DNA of 64,000 nucleotides. It comes from an uncultured Sutterella sp. (GTDB taxonomy: Bacteria; Pseudomonadota; Gammaproteobacteria; Burkholderiales; Burkholderiaceae_F). The DNA lies in assembly GCA_900544255.1 (NCBI GenBank), contig UQUM01000004.1, positions 40,144 through 104,143 of the forward strand. The letters run 5' to 3'. Each line of letters starts with the position of its first letter. Position 1 is the first letter of the stretch. The notes beneath the pieces are model-generated. The model worked only from the letters and a program-made list of their open reading frames with translations, was not told the origin of the DNA and ran no database searches. Position numbers and translations under genes: made by a program. Below, piece after piece: positions 51,432 to 59,842 of this stretch.

Positions 51432-54400
51432 TTATTCCTTGGCGTTGTCTCTTTTGATGAGGTCGATATCAATACCGAGCGACCGAATTTCGCGGACGAG
51501 AACATTGAAGGATTCGGGCATGCCCGCTTCGATCTGATGTTCGCCGCCGACGATGTTTTCGTAAACCTTCGTACGGCCGGCGACGTCGTCGGACTTCACC
51601 GTCAGCATTTCCTGCAGCACGTAGCTCGCGCCGTAGGCTTCGAGGGCCCACACTTCCATTTCGCCGAAGCGCTGGCCGCCGAACTGGGCCTTACCGCCCA
51701 AGGGCTGCTGCGTCACGAGGCTGTAGGGCCCCGTCGAACGGGCATGCATCTTGTCGTCGACCAAGTGGTGCAACTTCAGGAAGTGCATGTAGCCCACCGT
51801 CACCGGACGATCAAACGGATCACCCGTGCGACCGTCGTAGAGCGTTGCCTGGGTCTTCGCGGGCGTCAACTGCAGCTTCTTCGCTTCGTCATCCGGGAAG
51901 GCCAAGTCAAGCATCATGCGGATCTGTTCTTCGGATGCACCGTCGAACACCGGCGTCGCAAACGGCACGCCGTTGGCAAGGTTCTTCGCCATCGCCATCA
52001 ATTCGTCGTCGGTGAGGCTGTCGAGGTCTTCCTTCTTACCCGTACGGTTGTAGATCTCGTTCAAGAATTCACGGATCTGCTTCACCTGTTCGGTCTTCAG
52101 CATTTCCGTAATGCGCCAGCCCAAGCCCTTTGCGGCCCAGCCCAAGTGCACTTCGAGAATCTGACCGATGTTCATACGTGACGGCACGCCCAACGGATTG
52201 AGGCAGATGTCCGCCGGACGACCGTCGGCCATGTAGGGCATATCTTCGATCGGGCAGATCTTGGAAACCACACCCTTGTTACCGTGACGGCCTGACATCT
52301 TGTCACCGGGCTGCAGACGGCGCTTTTCAGCGATGAAGACTTTGACCATCTTCAGCACACCCGGCGGGAGTTCGTCGCCGCGGTTGAGCTTCGAATTCTT
52401 ATCCGCGAGACGCTGACGGTTGTCTTCGCGCTTGTCGTCCACCACCTTGCGGGCGAGGTCGATCAACTTCTGATCGTCTTCGCTCTTCATGCGGATGTCG
52501 AGCAGATCGTACCCGGCAATCGCTTCCAACTGAGCGGCGGTCAACTTCGCACCGGCCTTCACGCCTTCGGGGCCGCCCGAAGCAACGCGACCGACCAACT
52601 GGCGGCGCAGACGCGCGAACACGTCGGTTTCGACGATTCGGAGCGCATCCTTAAGTTCCTTGTCGTAACGCTTTAACTGTTCTTCGATGATGGACTTCGC
52701 GCGCTTATCCTTCTCCACGCCTTCGCGGGTAAAGACCTGCACGTCCATCACGATACCGGCCATTCCGGGCGGCACTCTGAGGGACGTATCCTTCACATCG
52801 CTCGCCTTTTCGCCGAAAATGACTCGGAGAAGCTTTTCTTCGGGCGTCAACTGCGTTTCGCCCTTCGGCGTCACTTTACCGACGAGGACGTCCCCCGCCT
52901 TCACTTCCGCACCGATCGCCACGATACCGGATTCGTCCAAACGGGAAAGCTGGCTTTCCGAGAGATTCGAAATATCGCGGGTGATGTCTTCCGGTCCCAA
53001 CTTCGTGTCACGGGCCACCACGTCGAGTTCTTCAATATGAATCGAAGTGTAGCGATCGTCGGCCACCACCTTTTCGCTGATCAGCACCGAGTCTTCGTAG
53101 TTGTAGCCGTTCCAGGGCATAAAGGCGATCAGCATGTTCTGACCGAGCGCCAATTCACCCAAGTCGGTGGAAGCACCGTCGGCCAACACGTCGCCCTTGG
53201 CGATGATGTCGCCCTTCTTCACGATCGGACGCTGGTTGAGGGTCGTCGAACCGTTGGAACGCGTGAACTTCTGCAGGTTGTAGATATCCACACCCACTTC
53301 GCCGGCGATGTTTTCTTCGTCGTTCACGCGCACGACCACGCGGGTCGCATCAACATATTCAACGAGGCCGCCGCGCTTAGCCTGCACGGTCGCCTTGGAG
53401 TCCACGGCGCACGTACGTTCGATGCCGGTACCGACGACGGGCTTTTCCGGACGCAGGCAGGGCACGCCCTGACGCTGCATGTTCGAACCCATCAAAGCAC
53501 GGTTCGCGTCGTCGTGTTCCAAGAACGGAATCAAGGAAGCGGCAACGGACACGATCTGCGCCGGGGCCACGTCCATGTACTGCACGCGGTCGGGGGACGC
53601 CATGATGAATTCGCCGTTTTCACGGGCGGAAACGAGTTCGCCGATCAACTTGCCGTTGTCGTCCATTTCGGCGTTAGCCTGAGCGATGACGTACTTACCT
53701 TCTTCAATGGCGGAGAGGTACTGAATGTTTTCGTCACCCTTTAAGGCCACACCGTCCACCACGCGGCGGTACGGGGTTTCGAGGAACCCGTATTCGTTCA
53801 AACGCGCATAAAGAGCGAGCGAGTTGATCAGACCGATGTTCGGACCTTCAGGCGTTTCAATCGGGCATACGCGGCCGTAGTGCGTCGCATGCACGTCTCG
53901 GACTTCGAAGCCCGCGCGTTCGCGGGTGAGACCGCCCGGGCCCAAAGCGGAGATACGACGCTTATTCGTGATTTCCGACAAGGGGTTCGTCTGGTCCATG
54001 AACTGGGACAACTGGCTCGAACCGAAGAATTCGCGGATCGAAGCGGAGATGGGCTTGCTGTTGATCAGGTCCTGCGGCGTCAGGTTGTCGCTTTCGGCGG
54101 AACCCAAGCGTTCGCGAACCGCACGTTCCACGCGCACGAGACCGGCACGGAACTGGTTCTCGGCGAGTTCGCCCACGCAGCGCACGCGGCGGTTGCCCAA
54201 GTGGTCGATATCGTCCACGCCGTGGATTTCCACTTCGCGCACGTTGCCTTCGGCATCCGTCAGCTTCACGGTGTCGGCACCGTTACGGAGCGCAACAAGC
54301 ACCTTCATCGTGTCGATGATGTCTTCCTTCGTCAAGGTCATCGAACCTTCGACGGTGCCGCGGCCGAAGCGCGCATTCACCTTCATGCGGCCGACGCGGG

Positions 54401-55610
54401 AAAGGTCGTACGCTTCCGGATCAAAGAAGAGACGGTTAAAGAGCCCTTCCACGGCTTCTTCCGTGGGGGGTTCGCCGGGACGCATCATGCGGTAGATGGC
54501 AATACGCGCCGAGAGTTCGTCGGGATTGTCGTCCAAGCGGAGCGTGTTGGAAATGTAGGCACCGCGGTCCAAATCGTTCGTGAAGAGCGTTTCCACGGCG
54601 CGGATCTTGTGTTCGCGCAGCGTGGCCAGCGTTTCTTCCGTAATTTCTTCGTTGGCGTCGACGATCTTTTCGCCGGTGGTCTTATCAAAGACGGTCTTCG
54701 CGAGCACGCGGCCGATGAGGAAGTCATCGGACACCGCGAGGCTCTTTACGCCCTTTTCGTTCATCAGGCGAACGTGACGGGCCGTAATGCGCTTATCCTT
54801 GGCGACGATCAGCTTGCCTTCGCCGTCGGCGATGTCGAACTGAGCGGTTTCGCCCTGCAGACGCGAAGGCTCGAACGTCCAGGTCACACCCTTGGCGAGA
54901 ATGCGGAACTGATCGAAGTCGTAGAAATGAGCAAGGATTTCTTCGGGCGTCAAACCGATCGCCTTCAGAAGGATCGTACCCGCCATCTTGCGGCGACGAT
55001 CCACACGGAAGTAGACGAGATCCTTCGGATCGAATTCGAAATCCAACCAGGAGCCGCGGTAGGGAATCACGCGCGCGGAGAAGAGCAACTTCCCGGAGGA
55101 ATGCGTCTTACCCTTGTCGTGCTCGAAGAAAATACCGGGCGAACGGTGCAGCTGACTCACGATAACGCGTTCGCTGCCGTTGATGATGAAGGACGCCTTT
55201 TCGGTCATGAGCGGAATTTCGCCCATGTAGACGTCGTTTTCGCGGATTTCTTTCACCGTACCGGGTTTGGCGGCATCACGGTCAAAAATTTCCAAACGAA
55301 TGCGAGCTCTCAAAGCGGAGCTGTAGGTGAGACCGCGCAGCTGACATTCCGGCACATCAAATTCGGGCTTCTGAAGCTGGTAGTCCGTAAAAGTGAGGCG
55401 GGCGTAGCCGTTGTGGCTCGTGATCGGGAAGATGGAAGTGAACGCAGCCTGCAAGCCGTTGTTCTTGCGGCTTTCGGGCTTGACATCAGCCTGAAGGAAA
55501 TCTTTGTAGCTGCGAAGCTGCATTTCCAACAGGGGAGGCACTTCAAGGACGCTCGGACGCGTAGCAAAACTCTTCCGAATGCGTTTCTTTTCAGTGAACG
55601 AGTACGACAT
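51432..55610 (-). CDS. rpoB: RNA polymerase beta subunit
   Basis: 1392 residues from the ATG at 55610 (MSYSFTEKKRIRKSFATRPS); the longer in-frame start at 55733 adds an unconserved hydrophobic leader and was rejected. The rifampicin-pocket segment reads SQLSQFMDQTNPLSEITNKR. The position equal to E. coli His526 is Asn (codon AAT at 53964-53966), and Asn518 is Thr. HGNKGVVSKICPIEDMPYMA and the C-terminal GGKAQFGGQRFGEMEVWALE are intact. Confidence 0.99.
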   Translation of the reverse strand: MSYSFTEKKRIRKSFATRPSVLEVPPLLEMQLRSYKDFLQADVKPESRKNNGLQAAFTSIFPITSHNGYARLTFTDYQLQKPEFDVPECQLRGLTYSSALRARIRLEIFDRDAAKPGTVKEIRENDVYMGEIPLMTEKASFIINGSERVIVSQLHRSPGIFFEHDKGKTHSSGKLLFSARVIPYRGSWLDFEFDPKDLVYFRVDRRRKMAGTILLKAIGLTPEEILAHFYDFDQFRILAKGVTWTFEPSRLQGETAQFDIADGEGKLIVAKDKRITARHVRLMNEKGVKSLAVSDDFLIGRVLAKTVFDKTTGEKIVDANEEITEETLATLREHKIRAVETLFTNDLDRGAYISNTLRLDDNPDELSARIAIYRMMRPGEPPTEEAVEGLFNRLFFDPEAYDLSRVGRMKVNARFGRGTVEGSMTLTKEDIIDTMKVLVALRNGADTVKLTDAEGNVREVEIHGVDDIDHLGNRRVRCVGELAENQFRAGLVRVERAVRERLGSAESDNLTPQDLINSKPISASIREFFGSSQLSQFMDQTNPLSEITNKRRISALGPGGLTRERAGFEVRDVHATHYGRVCPIETPEGPNIGLINSLALYARLNEYGFLETPYRRVVDGVALKGDENIQYLSAIEEGKYVIAQANAEMDDNGKLIGELVSARENGEFIMASPDRVQYMDVAPAQIVSVAASLIPFLEHDDANRALMGSNMQRQGVPCLRPEKPVVGTGIERTCAVDSKATVQAKRGGLVEYVDATRVVVRVNDEENIAGEVGVDIYNLQKFTRSNGSTTLNQRPIVKKGDIIAKGDVLADGASTDLGELALGQNMLIAFMPWNGYNYEDSVLISEKVVADDRYTSIHIEELDVVARDTKLGPEDITRDISNLSESQLSRLDESGIVAIGAEVKAGDVLVGKVTPKGETQLTPEEKLLRVIFGEKASDVKDTSLRVPPGMAGIVMDVQVFTREGVEKDKRAKSIIEEQLKRYDKELKDALRIVETDVFARLRRQLVGRVASGGPEGVKAGAKLTAAQLEAIAGYDLLDIRMKSEDDQKLIDLARKVVDDKREDNRQRLADKNSKLNRGDELPPGVLKMVKVFIAEKRRLQPGDKMSGRHGNKGVVSKICPIEDMPYMADGRPADICLNPLGVPSRMNIGQILEVHLGWAAKGLGWRITEMLKTEQVKQIREFLNEIYNRTGKKEDLDSLTDDELMAMAKNLANGVPFATPVFDGASEEQIRMMLDLAFPDDEAKKLQLTPAKTQATLYDGRTGDPFDRPVTVGYMHFLKLHHLVDDKMHARSTGPYSLVTQQPLGGKAQFGGQRFGEMEVWALEAYGASYVLQEMLTVKSDDVAGRTKVYENIVGGEHQIEAGMPESFNVLVREIRSLGIDIDLIKRDNAKE

Positions 55611-55948
55611 GGAAACTCCGTTCGACGCGAGGGGGAGAAAAACACGTAGGCCAAGAAAGCAAAAAAGACCGAAAAGAAGTACTGCAAACGACAGGGACGC
55701 CAAAAGCCGCTCGGGCAATACGCATTTTCGCATTGCACCCGCGCGGCTGGATGGGTCAAATAAACTGCTTGCTCTTTTCGATCATTCAGACTTTGACTTT
55801 GAGCTGAGTTCGGAATTATACCAAACTCACTTCAAAATCAGGGGAAAGCTTCGAAAACTTTCCCCGATTTTTTTCGCCGCCCCAAGGGAATGCCACAAAG
55901 GCCTTCCCCTGCAGGCGACGGCTTTCAAGTGCTTTCCGAAAGGAAAAA
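55611..55948. other. rplL-rpoB intergenic region
   Basis: 338 nt separating rplL from rpoB. It contains the hairpin at 55841-55872, and no gene. In E. coli this gap holds an attenuator and an RNase III site that set the ratio of ribosomal protein to polymerase subunits; the layout here is the same. Confidence 0.6.
55841..55872. terminator. Attenuator-like hairpin between rplL and rpoB
   Basis: Exact 8-bp arms GGGGAAAG and CTTTCCCC. On the minus strand they are followed by TGATTTTG; on the plus strand the T-run is longer (GATTTTTTT). Partial termination ahead of rpoB is plausible. Confidence 0.65.
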
Positions 55949-56326
55949 TTACTTGAGTTCGACCTTGGCGCCGGAAGCTTCGATCTTCTTCTTGAGTTCT
56001 TCGGCTTCTTCCTTGGCAACGCCTTCCTTGATGGCCTTGGGGGCGCCTTCGACGAGGTCCTTGGCTTCCTTCAAGCCGAGGCCGGTCACTTCGCGGACAA
56101 CCTTGATCACAGCGATCTTGTTGGAACCGACTGCAGCGAGCACGACGTCGAATTCGGACTTTTCTTCAGCGGGGGCAGCGGCAGCGCCAGCAGCCGGGCC
56201 GGCAACGGCGACAGCAGCCGTAGCGGTCACGCCGAACTTTTCTTCCATCATCTTGATGAGTTCGCTGATTTCGAGGACGGTCTTGGAAGCGATCGCGTCG
56301 AGAATTTCTTCATTGGTCAGGGCCAT
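55949..56326 (-). CDS. rplL: 50S ribosomal protein L7/L12
   Basis: 125 residues. N-terminal dimerisation region (LTNEEILDAIASKTVLEISE), Ala-rich hinge (VAGPAAGAAAAPAEEK, about 40-55), and a C-terminal domain with KIAVIKVVREVTGLGLKEAK that recruits translation GTPases. It forms the stalk with L10. It lies 61 nt after rplJ. Confidence 0.98.
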   Translation of the reverse strand: MALTNEEILDAIASKTVLEISELIKMMEEKFGVTATAAVAVAGPAAGAAAAPAEEKSEFDVVLAAVGSNKIAVIKVVREVTGLGLKEAKDLVEGAPKAIKEGVAKEEAEELKKKIEASGAKVELK

Positions 56327-56387
56327 TTTTGACTCCGTAACTGTGTAATAAATTTAAATTGGTTGGTTTTATGACAGCTGCCCGAAA

Positions 56388-56918
56388 TTAAGCAGCGGCC
56401 TTTTCCTGGGCATCGCGGTAAGCAGCCACAGTGCGAACGAAGCGCGCCGGCACTTCGTTGATGGTGCGGACGAACTTCGCAATCGGTTCGTTCATCGTAG
56501 CCATCAGCTTGGCAAGGAGTTCTTCGCGGCTCGGCATCGTCGCGAGCTGCTTCACGCCTTCAACGTCGAGGACGTTGTTGGGCATGGCGCCGCCCTTGAT
56601 AACGAGCTTGTCGTTTTCCTTGGCAAACTGGGCAAGAACCTTCGCGGCGGCGACGGGGTCGGCGGAGAAAGCGTAGACGAGCGGGCCGGAGAACTTCTCG
56701 GCCAGATCGGCAAACGCCGTTCCTTCGACGGCACGACGCACCAGCGTGTTCTTCACCACACGCAACTGCACACCCTGCTGACGCGCATTCGCGCGCAGCT
56801 TGGTCACTGCTTCAACGGTCAGCCCACGGTATTCAGCGATAACGATCGCAGAGGCTTCGGCCACAATGCCGCGCATCTCTTCAATCACTGCCGCTTTGTC
56901 TTGACGATTAAGACCCAT
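56388..56918 (-). CDS. rplJ: 50S ribosomal protein L10
   Basis: 176 residues from the ATG at 56918 (MGLNRQDKAAVIEEMRGIVA); the upstream ATG at 56963 gives an unconserved Cys-rich leader. ASAIVIAEYRGLTVEAVTKL and VKNTLVRRAVEGT are typical of L10. It anchors L7/L12 dimers. In E. coli the L10-L12 complex binds its own leader to repress this operon. Confidence 0.97.
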   Translation of the reverse strand: MGLNRQDKAAVIEEMRGIVAEASAIVIAEYRGLTVEAVTKLRANARQQGVQLRVVKNTLVRRAVEGTAFADLAEKFSGPLVYAFSADPVAAAKVLAQFAKENDKLVIKGGAMPNNVLDVEGVKQLATMPSREELLAKLMATMNEPIAKFVRTINEVPARFVRTVAAYRDAQEKAAA

Positions 56919-57029
56919 GGTCTGGCTCCACTCAGAGGTGCATCCAAAACAACTCGAATGCACCGGTTCTTTTTAATAACCGGTTTAATCCGTCTCTGAG
57001 AGTTTCGTGCGTGGGCGGGAAATAAACCC

Positions 57030-57260
57030 TTTACACAACACAGAGTCTCTCTTTGAGGTTTGAACCGTCTGCGCCGGATATCTCCTGTGGAAAAAACGTG
57101 GAAGTTTCTCCCCTGAGACGATTAAAGGGCGGTTTCTTAAAAAAGCGTTCCCGCTCCTCCGGCGGTCTTTGACAGCAGTCCCGTCGGGAACCGAAGTTCC
57201 TCTCGGGTACTACCCAAAGCCCTCGGGGCCTCACGACCCCTGACAGAACCGACCGTCCGT
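57030..57260 (-). promoter_or_regulatory. Probable L10 leader RNA
   Basis: The 390-nt rplA-rplJ gap (56919-57308) holds no gene but is rich in pairing. On the minus strand it includes an AGACCGCCGGAGGAGC segment of the kind found in L10-binding leaders, and an AACCGG...CCGGTT hairpin nearer rplJ (56963-56983). Autogenous control by L10-L12 is known for this position. The fold was judged by eye. Confidence 0.45.
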
Positions 57261-57308
57261 TTGACCTTCCGGCCGATTCTGCGGTGTTACTTTACAGCGC
57301 TACCTGAA

Positions 57309-57998
57309 TCAGAGGCTGGCGACGTCCACACGGGCACCGATGCCCATGGTGGAGCTCACCGCGATCTTCTTCATGTAGATACCCTTCTGGCTCGCGGGCT
57401 TCATCTTATTGATCTGTTCCACGAGAGCCTTCAGGTTCGTCGCCAAACGGGCGGCTTCGAAAGAAGCACGGCCGATCGGGGCGTGAACGATACCGGCCTT
57501 ATCGGCACGGAACTGAACCTGACCCGCCTTGGCGTTCTTCACGGCCTGGGCGACGTTCGGGGTCACGGTACCGACCTTCGGGTTCGGCATCAAGCCGCGC
57601 GGCCCGAGGATCTGGCCCAACTGACCCACAACGCGCATCGCATCCGGAGAGGCGATCACGACGTCGAAGTCGAGCTTACCGGCCTTCACTTCAGCAGCGA
57701 GGTCATCAAAACCCACGATATCAGCGCCGGCGGCCTTGGCTTCTTCAGCCTTGGCACCCTGCGTGAACACGGCCACGCGAACGGTCTTGCCGGTGCCTTC
57801 GGGCATCACCACCGCACCGCGGATCGTCTGATCGGACTTGCGGGTGTCGATGCCGAGCTGGATCGCCACGTCGACGGATTCGTCGAACTTGGCGTTGGCG
57901 CAGGCCTTGACGGCTTCGAGCGCTTCCAGAACCGGATAGTGCTTGGAGAGGTCGTACTTGGCGGCATTCGCCTTAACGCGCTTGCTCAACTTTGCCAT
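57309..57998 (-). CDS. rplA: 50S ribosomal protein L1
   Basis: 229 residues: KHYPVLEALEAVKACANAKF, GTGKTVRVAVFTQGAKAEEA, and the L1 signature GPRGLMPNPKVGTVTPNVAQ. It forms the mobile L1 stalk that moves E-site tRNA, and in E. coli represses rplKA. It starts 1 nt after rplK ends. Confidence 0.98.
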   Translation of the reverse strand: MAKLSKRVKANAAKYDLSKHYPVLEALEAVKACANAKFDESVDVAIQLGIDTRKSDQTIRGAVVMPEGTGKTVRVAVFTQGAKAEEAKAAGADIVGFDDLAAEVKAGKLDFDVVIASPDAMRVVGQLGQILGPRGLMPNPKVGTVTPNVAQAVKNAKAGQVQFRADKAGIVHAPIGRASFEAARLATNLKALVEQINKMKPASQKGIYMKKIAVSSTMGIGARVDVASL

Positions 57999-57999
57999 C

Positions 58000-58431
58000 T
58001 TACAGGCCCTCCACCGTGATGCCCATGGAACGGGCGGAACCAGCGATCGTGCGAACGGCGGCGTCCATGTCGGCAGCCGTCAGGTCGGGCTGCTTCGCCT
58101 TGGCGATTTCTTCAGCCTGAGCACGGGTGATCTTACCCACCTTGTCGGTGTGCGGACGAGCAGAACCCTTCTGGATACCGGCAGCCTTCTTGATGAGAAT
58201 GGTGGCCGGAGGGGTCTTCATCACGAACGTGAAGCTCTTATCGGCGTAGGCAGTGATCACCACGGGAATCGGAAGACCGGCTTCCATCTTCTGGGTCTTC
58301 GCATTGAAGGCCTTGCAGAATTCCATGATGTTCAGGCCGCGCTGACCGAGAGCGGGACCGACGGGGGGAGAAGGATTGGCTTTACCTGCAGGAATCTGCA
58401 GCTTGATAAAGCCGACGATTTTCTTTGCCAT
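58000..58431 (-). CDS. rplK: 50S ribosomal protein L11
   Basis: 143 residues: KLQIPAGKANPSPPVGPALG with the conserved prolines of the thiostrepton/RelA-response region, and the C-terminal RNA-binding domain ending GSARSMGITVEGL. It is the first gene of rplKAJL-rpoBC, with its own promoter. Confidence 0.98.
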   Translation of the reverse strand: MAKKIVGFIKLQIPAGKANPSPPVGPALGQRGLNIMEFCKAFNAKTQKMEAGLPIPVVITAYADKSFTFVMKTPPATILIKKAAGIQKGSARPHTDKVGKITRAQAEEIAKAKQPDLTAADMDAAVRTIAGSARSMGITVEGL

Positions 58432-58505
58432 TTGATGGACTCCCTGGGTTCTTCCGCGGCCTCACCCTTGAGGTCGCTCCCCAGTTGAAATTACGAAAGG
58501 GCGCA

Positions 58506-58534
58506 ACTATACCGATCACTTCGGCAAAATGCAA
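58506..58534 (-). promoter_or_regulatory. rplK operon promoter
   Basis: Minus-strand TTGCAT (-35), 17-nt spacer, TATAGT (-10), 75 nt before rplK and downstream of the terminator at 58596-58630. Confidence 0.75.
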
Positions 58535-58595
58535 GCCCTGAGTGAAAAAATTTGCTTTTGTGTCTGAGAACTACAACTGCTTGTGATTTCAGGAC

Positions 58596-58630
58596 ACAAA
58601 GAAACGGACTCCGCCCCTAGCGAAATCCGT
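58596..58630 (-). terminator. Intrinsic terminator after nusG
   Basis: Minus-strand arms ACGGATTTCGC and GCGGAGTCCGT (two G-U pairs) around a TAGGG loop, followed by TTCTTTG, 20 nt past the nusG stop. It separates secE-nusG from the rplK operon. Confidence 0.7.
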
Positions 58631-58649
58631 CTCCTCGCGTGAAGTCAAA

Positions 58650-59231
58650 TTAAATCTTTTCGACTTCGTTAAAGCCCAATTCCACGCTCGTTTCGCGACC
58701 GAAGATGGACACGAAGCAGCGCAGACGCGCCTTGTCGTACATGACTTCTTCAACGCGACCGTTGAAGTCGGTGAAGGGGCCTTCCTTGATGCGGACGATT
58801 TCGCCCACTTCGAAAAGAACCTTCGGACGAGCCTTCTCACCCTCGCCGATGTTCATGCGGCCCTTAATGTCGTCGATTTCACGCTGCGTCAAGGGTACGG
58901 GGTTGTTGTTTCCGAGGAATTCAATGACGCGAGGCGTCGAATTGATGAGGTGCCACGTGTCTTCGTTCATCACCATTTCCACGAAGACGTAGCCCGGGTA
59001 CATACGGCGTTCGACTTCGTAGGTACGGCCGTTACGGTTTTCCTGCACCTTTTCGATGGGGAGCAGCACATCCCCGAAGAGATCGCGGTATTCCGAGCGG
59101 TCAATACGTTCCTGAACCGCACGCGCCACGCTCTTTTCCATCGTGGAATAGACGTGCAGCGTGTACCAGCGCATCTGCGGATGCTTGGCGGGTGCCGCTT
59201 CGGCAGTTTCGTTGACGACGTTGTCAGTCAT
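58650..59231 (-). CDS. nusG: Transcription termination/antitermination protein NusG
   Basis: 193 residues. NGN domain (RWYTLHVYSTMEKSVARAVQ; RRMYPGYVFVEMVMNEDTWH) and C-terminal KOW domain (VGEIVRIKEGPFTDFNGRVE). It couples RNA polymerase to the ribosome through S10 and to Rho. The first 20 residues before MRWYTLHVY are a longer acidic leader than in E. coli. It follows secE by 16 nt. Confidence 0.98.
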   Translation of the reverse strand: MTDNVVNETAEAAPAKHPQMRWYTLHVYSTMEKSVARAVQERIDRSEYRDLFGDVLLPIEKVQENRNGRTYEVERRMYPGYVFVEMVMNEDTWHLINSTPRVIEFLGNNNPVPLTQREIDDIKGRMNIGEGEKARPKVLFEVGEIVRIKEGPFTDFNGRVEEVMYDKARLRCFVSIFGRETSVELGFNEVEKI

Positions 59232-59247
59232 TCTTCGCTCCAGCCAA

Positions 59248-59637
59248 TCAGAAAGTCAAACGCAGGAGACCGTCGTAAAGGCCCCATTCCACAAACATGT
59301 CCACCACGAAGAGGTAGAACGCCACCGCCACCACGAATGCCATCACGAGGCCCGTCGTGTTGATCGTTTCCTTACGGGTCGGCCACACCACGCGGCGCAG
59401 TTCGTCGTAGGAAGAACGGCAGTAACCGATGAAGTTCTTGCCGGTGGGCGAGAAGTAACCTACGACGCAGGCGAGGATAAGACCGCCGAAGAGCGCGGCA
59501 AGGCGTACCCCGAGGCTCTCGTCGGAGAGGAAGGTGAACGCCAAGACGCCGGCAACGGCAATAAGAATCGCCAGCGTGACAACGACGGCGTCGAGCATCT
59601 TGTTGTCGGTACTCGGCTGAACGTTTGATTTACTCAT
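59248..59637 (-). CDS. secE: Preprotein translocase subunit SecE
   Basis: 129 residues with three membrane segments (about 18-36, 43-62 and 95-118), the enterobacterial-type long form. The conserved core is SSYDELRRVVWPTRKETINT, the amphipathic helix that clamps SecY, followed by the last membrane helix. Confidence 0.96.
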   Translation of the reverse strand: MSKSNVQPSTDNKMLDAVVVTLAILIAVAGVLAFTFLSDESLGVRLAALFGGLILACVVGYFSPTGKNFIGYCRSSYDELRRVVWPTRKETINTTGLVMAFVVAVAFYLFVVDMFVEWGLYDGLLRLTF

Positions 59638-59666
59638 TGGACTATTTCTTTCAATTCGCTTTTTGC

Positions 59667-59705
59667 GAAAACAAACAAGCCGCGGTCTGTCGATCGCGGC
59701 TTGTT
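59667..59705 (-). terminator. Hairpin between tRNA-Trp and secE
   Basis: Arms AACAAGCCGCG and CGCGGCTTGTT around ATCGACAGAC, followed on the minus strand by TGTTTTCG. It lies 13 nt downstream of tRNA-Trp. It may partially terminate the tRNA-tuf transcript or mark tRNA 3' processing. Confidence 0.65.
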
Positions 59706-59717
59706 CATATCATCTGA

Positions 59718-59793
59718 TGGCAGGGGCAGAAGGAATCGAACCCTCAACCTACGGTTTTGGAGACCGTCGCTCTGCCGATTGAGCTATACCCCT
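59718..59793 (-). tRNA. tRNA-Trp (CCA)
   Basis: 76 nt with encoded 3' CCA. Cloverleaf: acceptor AGGGGTA, D-loop AGCTCAATCGGCAGAGC, anticodon loop CTCCAAA with anticodon CCA, and T-arm GGTTCGATTCC. Position between tuf and secE is typical of Betaproteobacteria. Confidence 0.97.
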
Positions 59794-59842
59794 GTCCTCA
59801 CCGATCGGTTCTTTTTAAAGGAACCGATCGTTTGGGAAGATA

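Noticed and set aside
55611..55733. N-terminal extension of RpoB by 41 residues
   Set aside because: The hydrophobic extension is unlike RpoB N-termini. MSYSFTEKKRIRKSF matches the family start.
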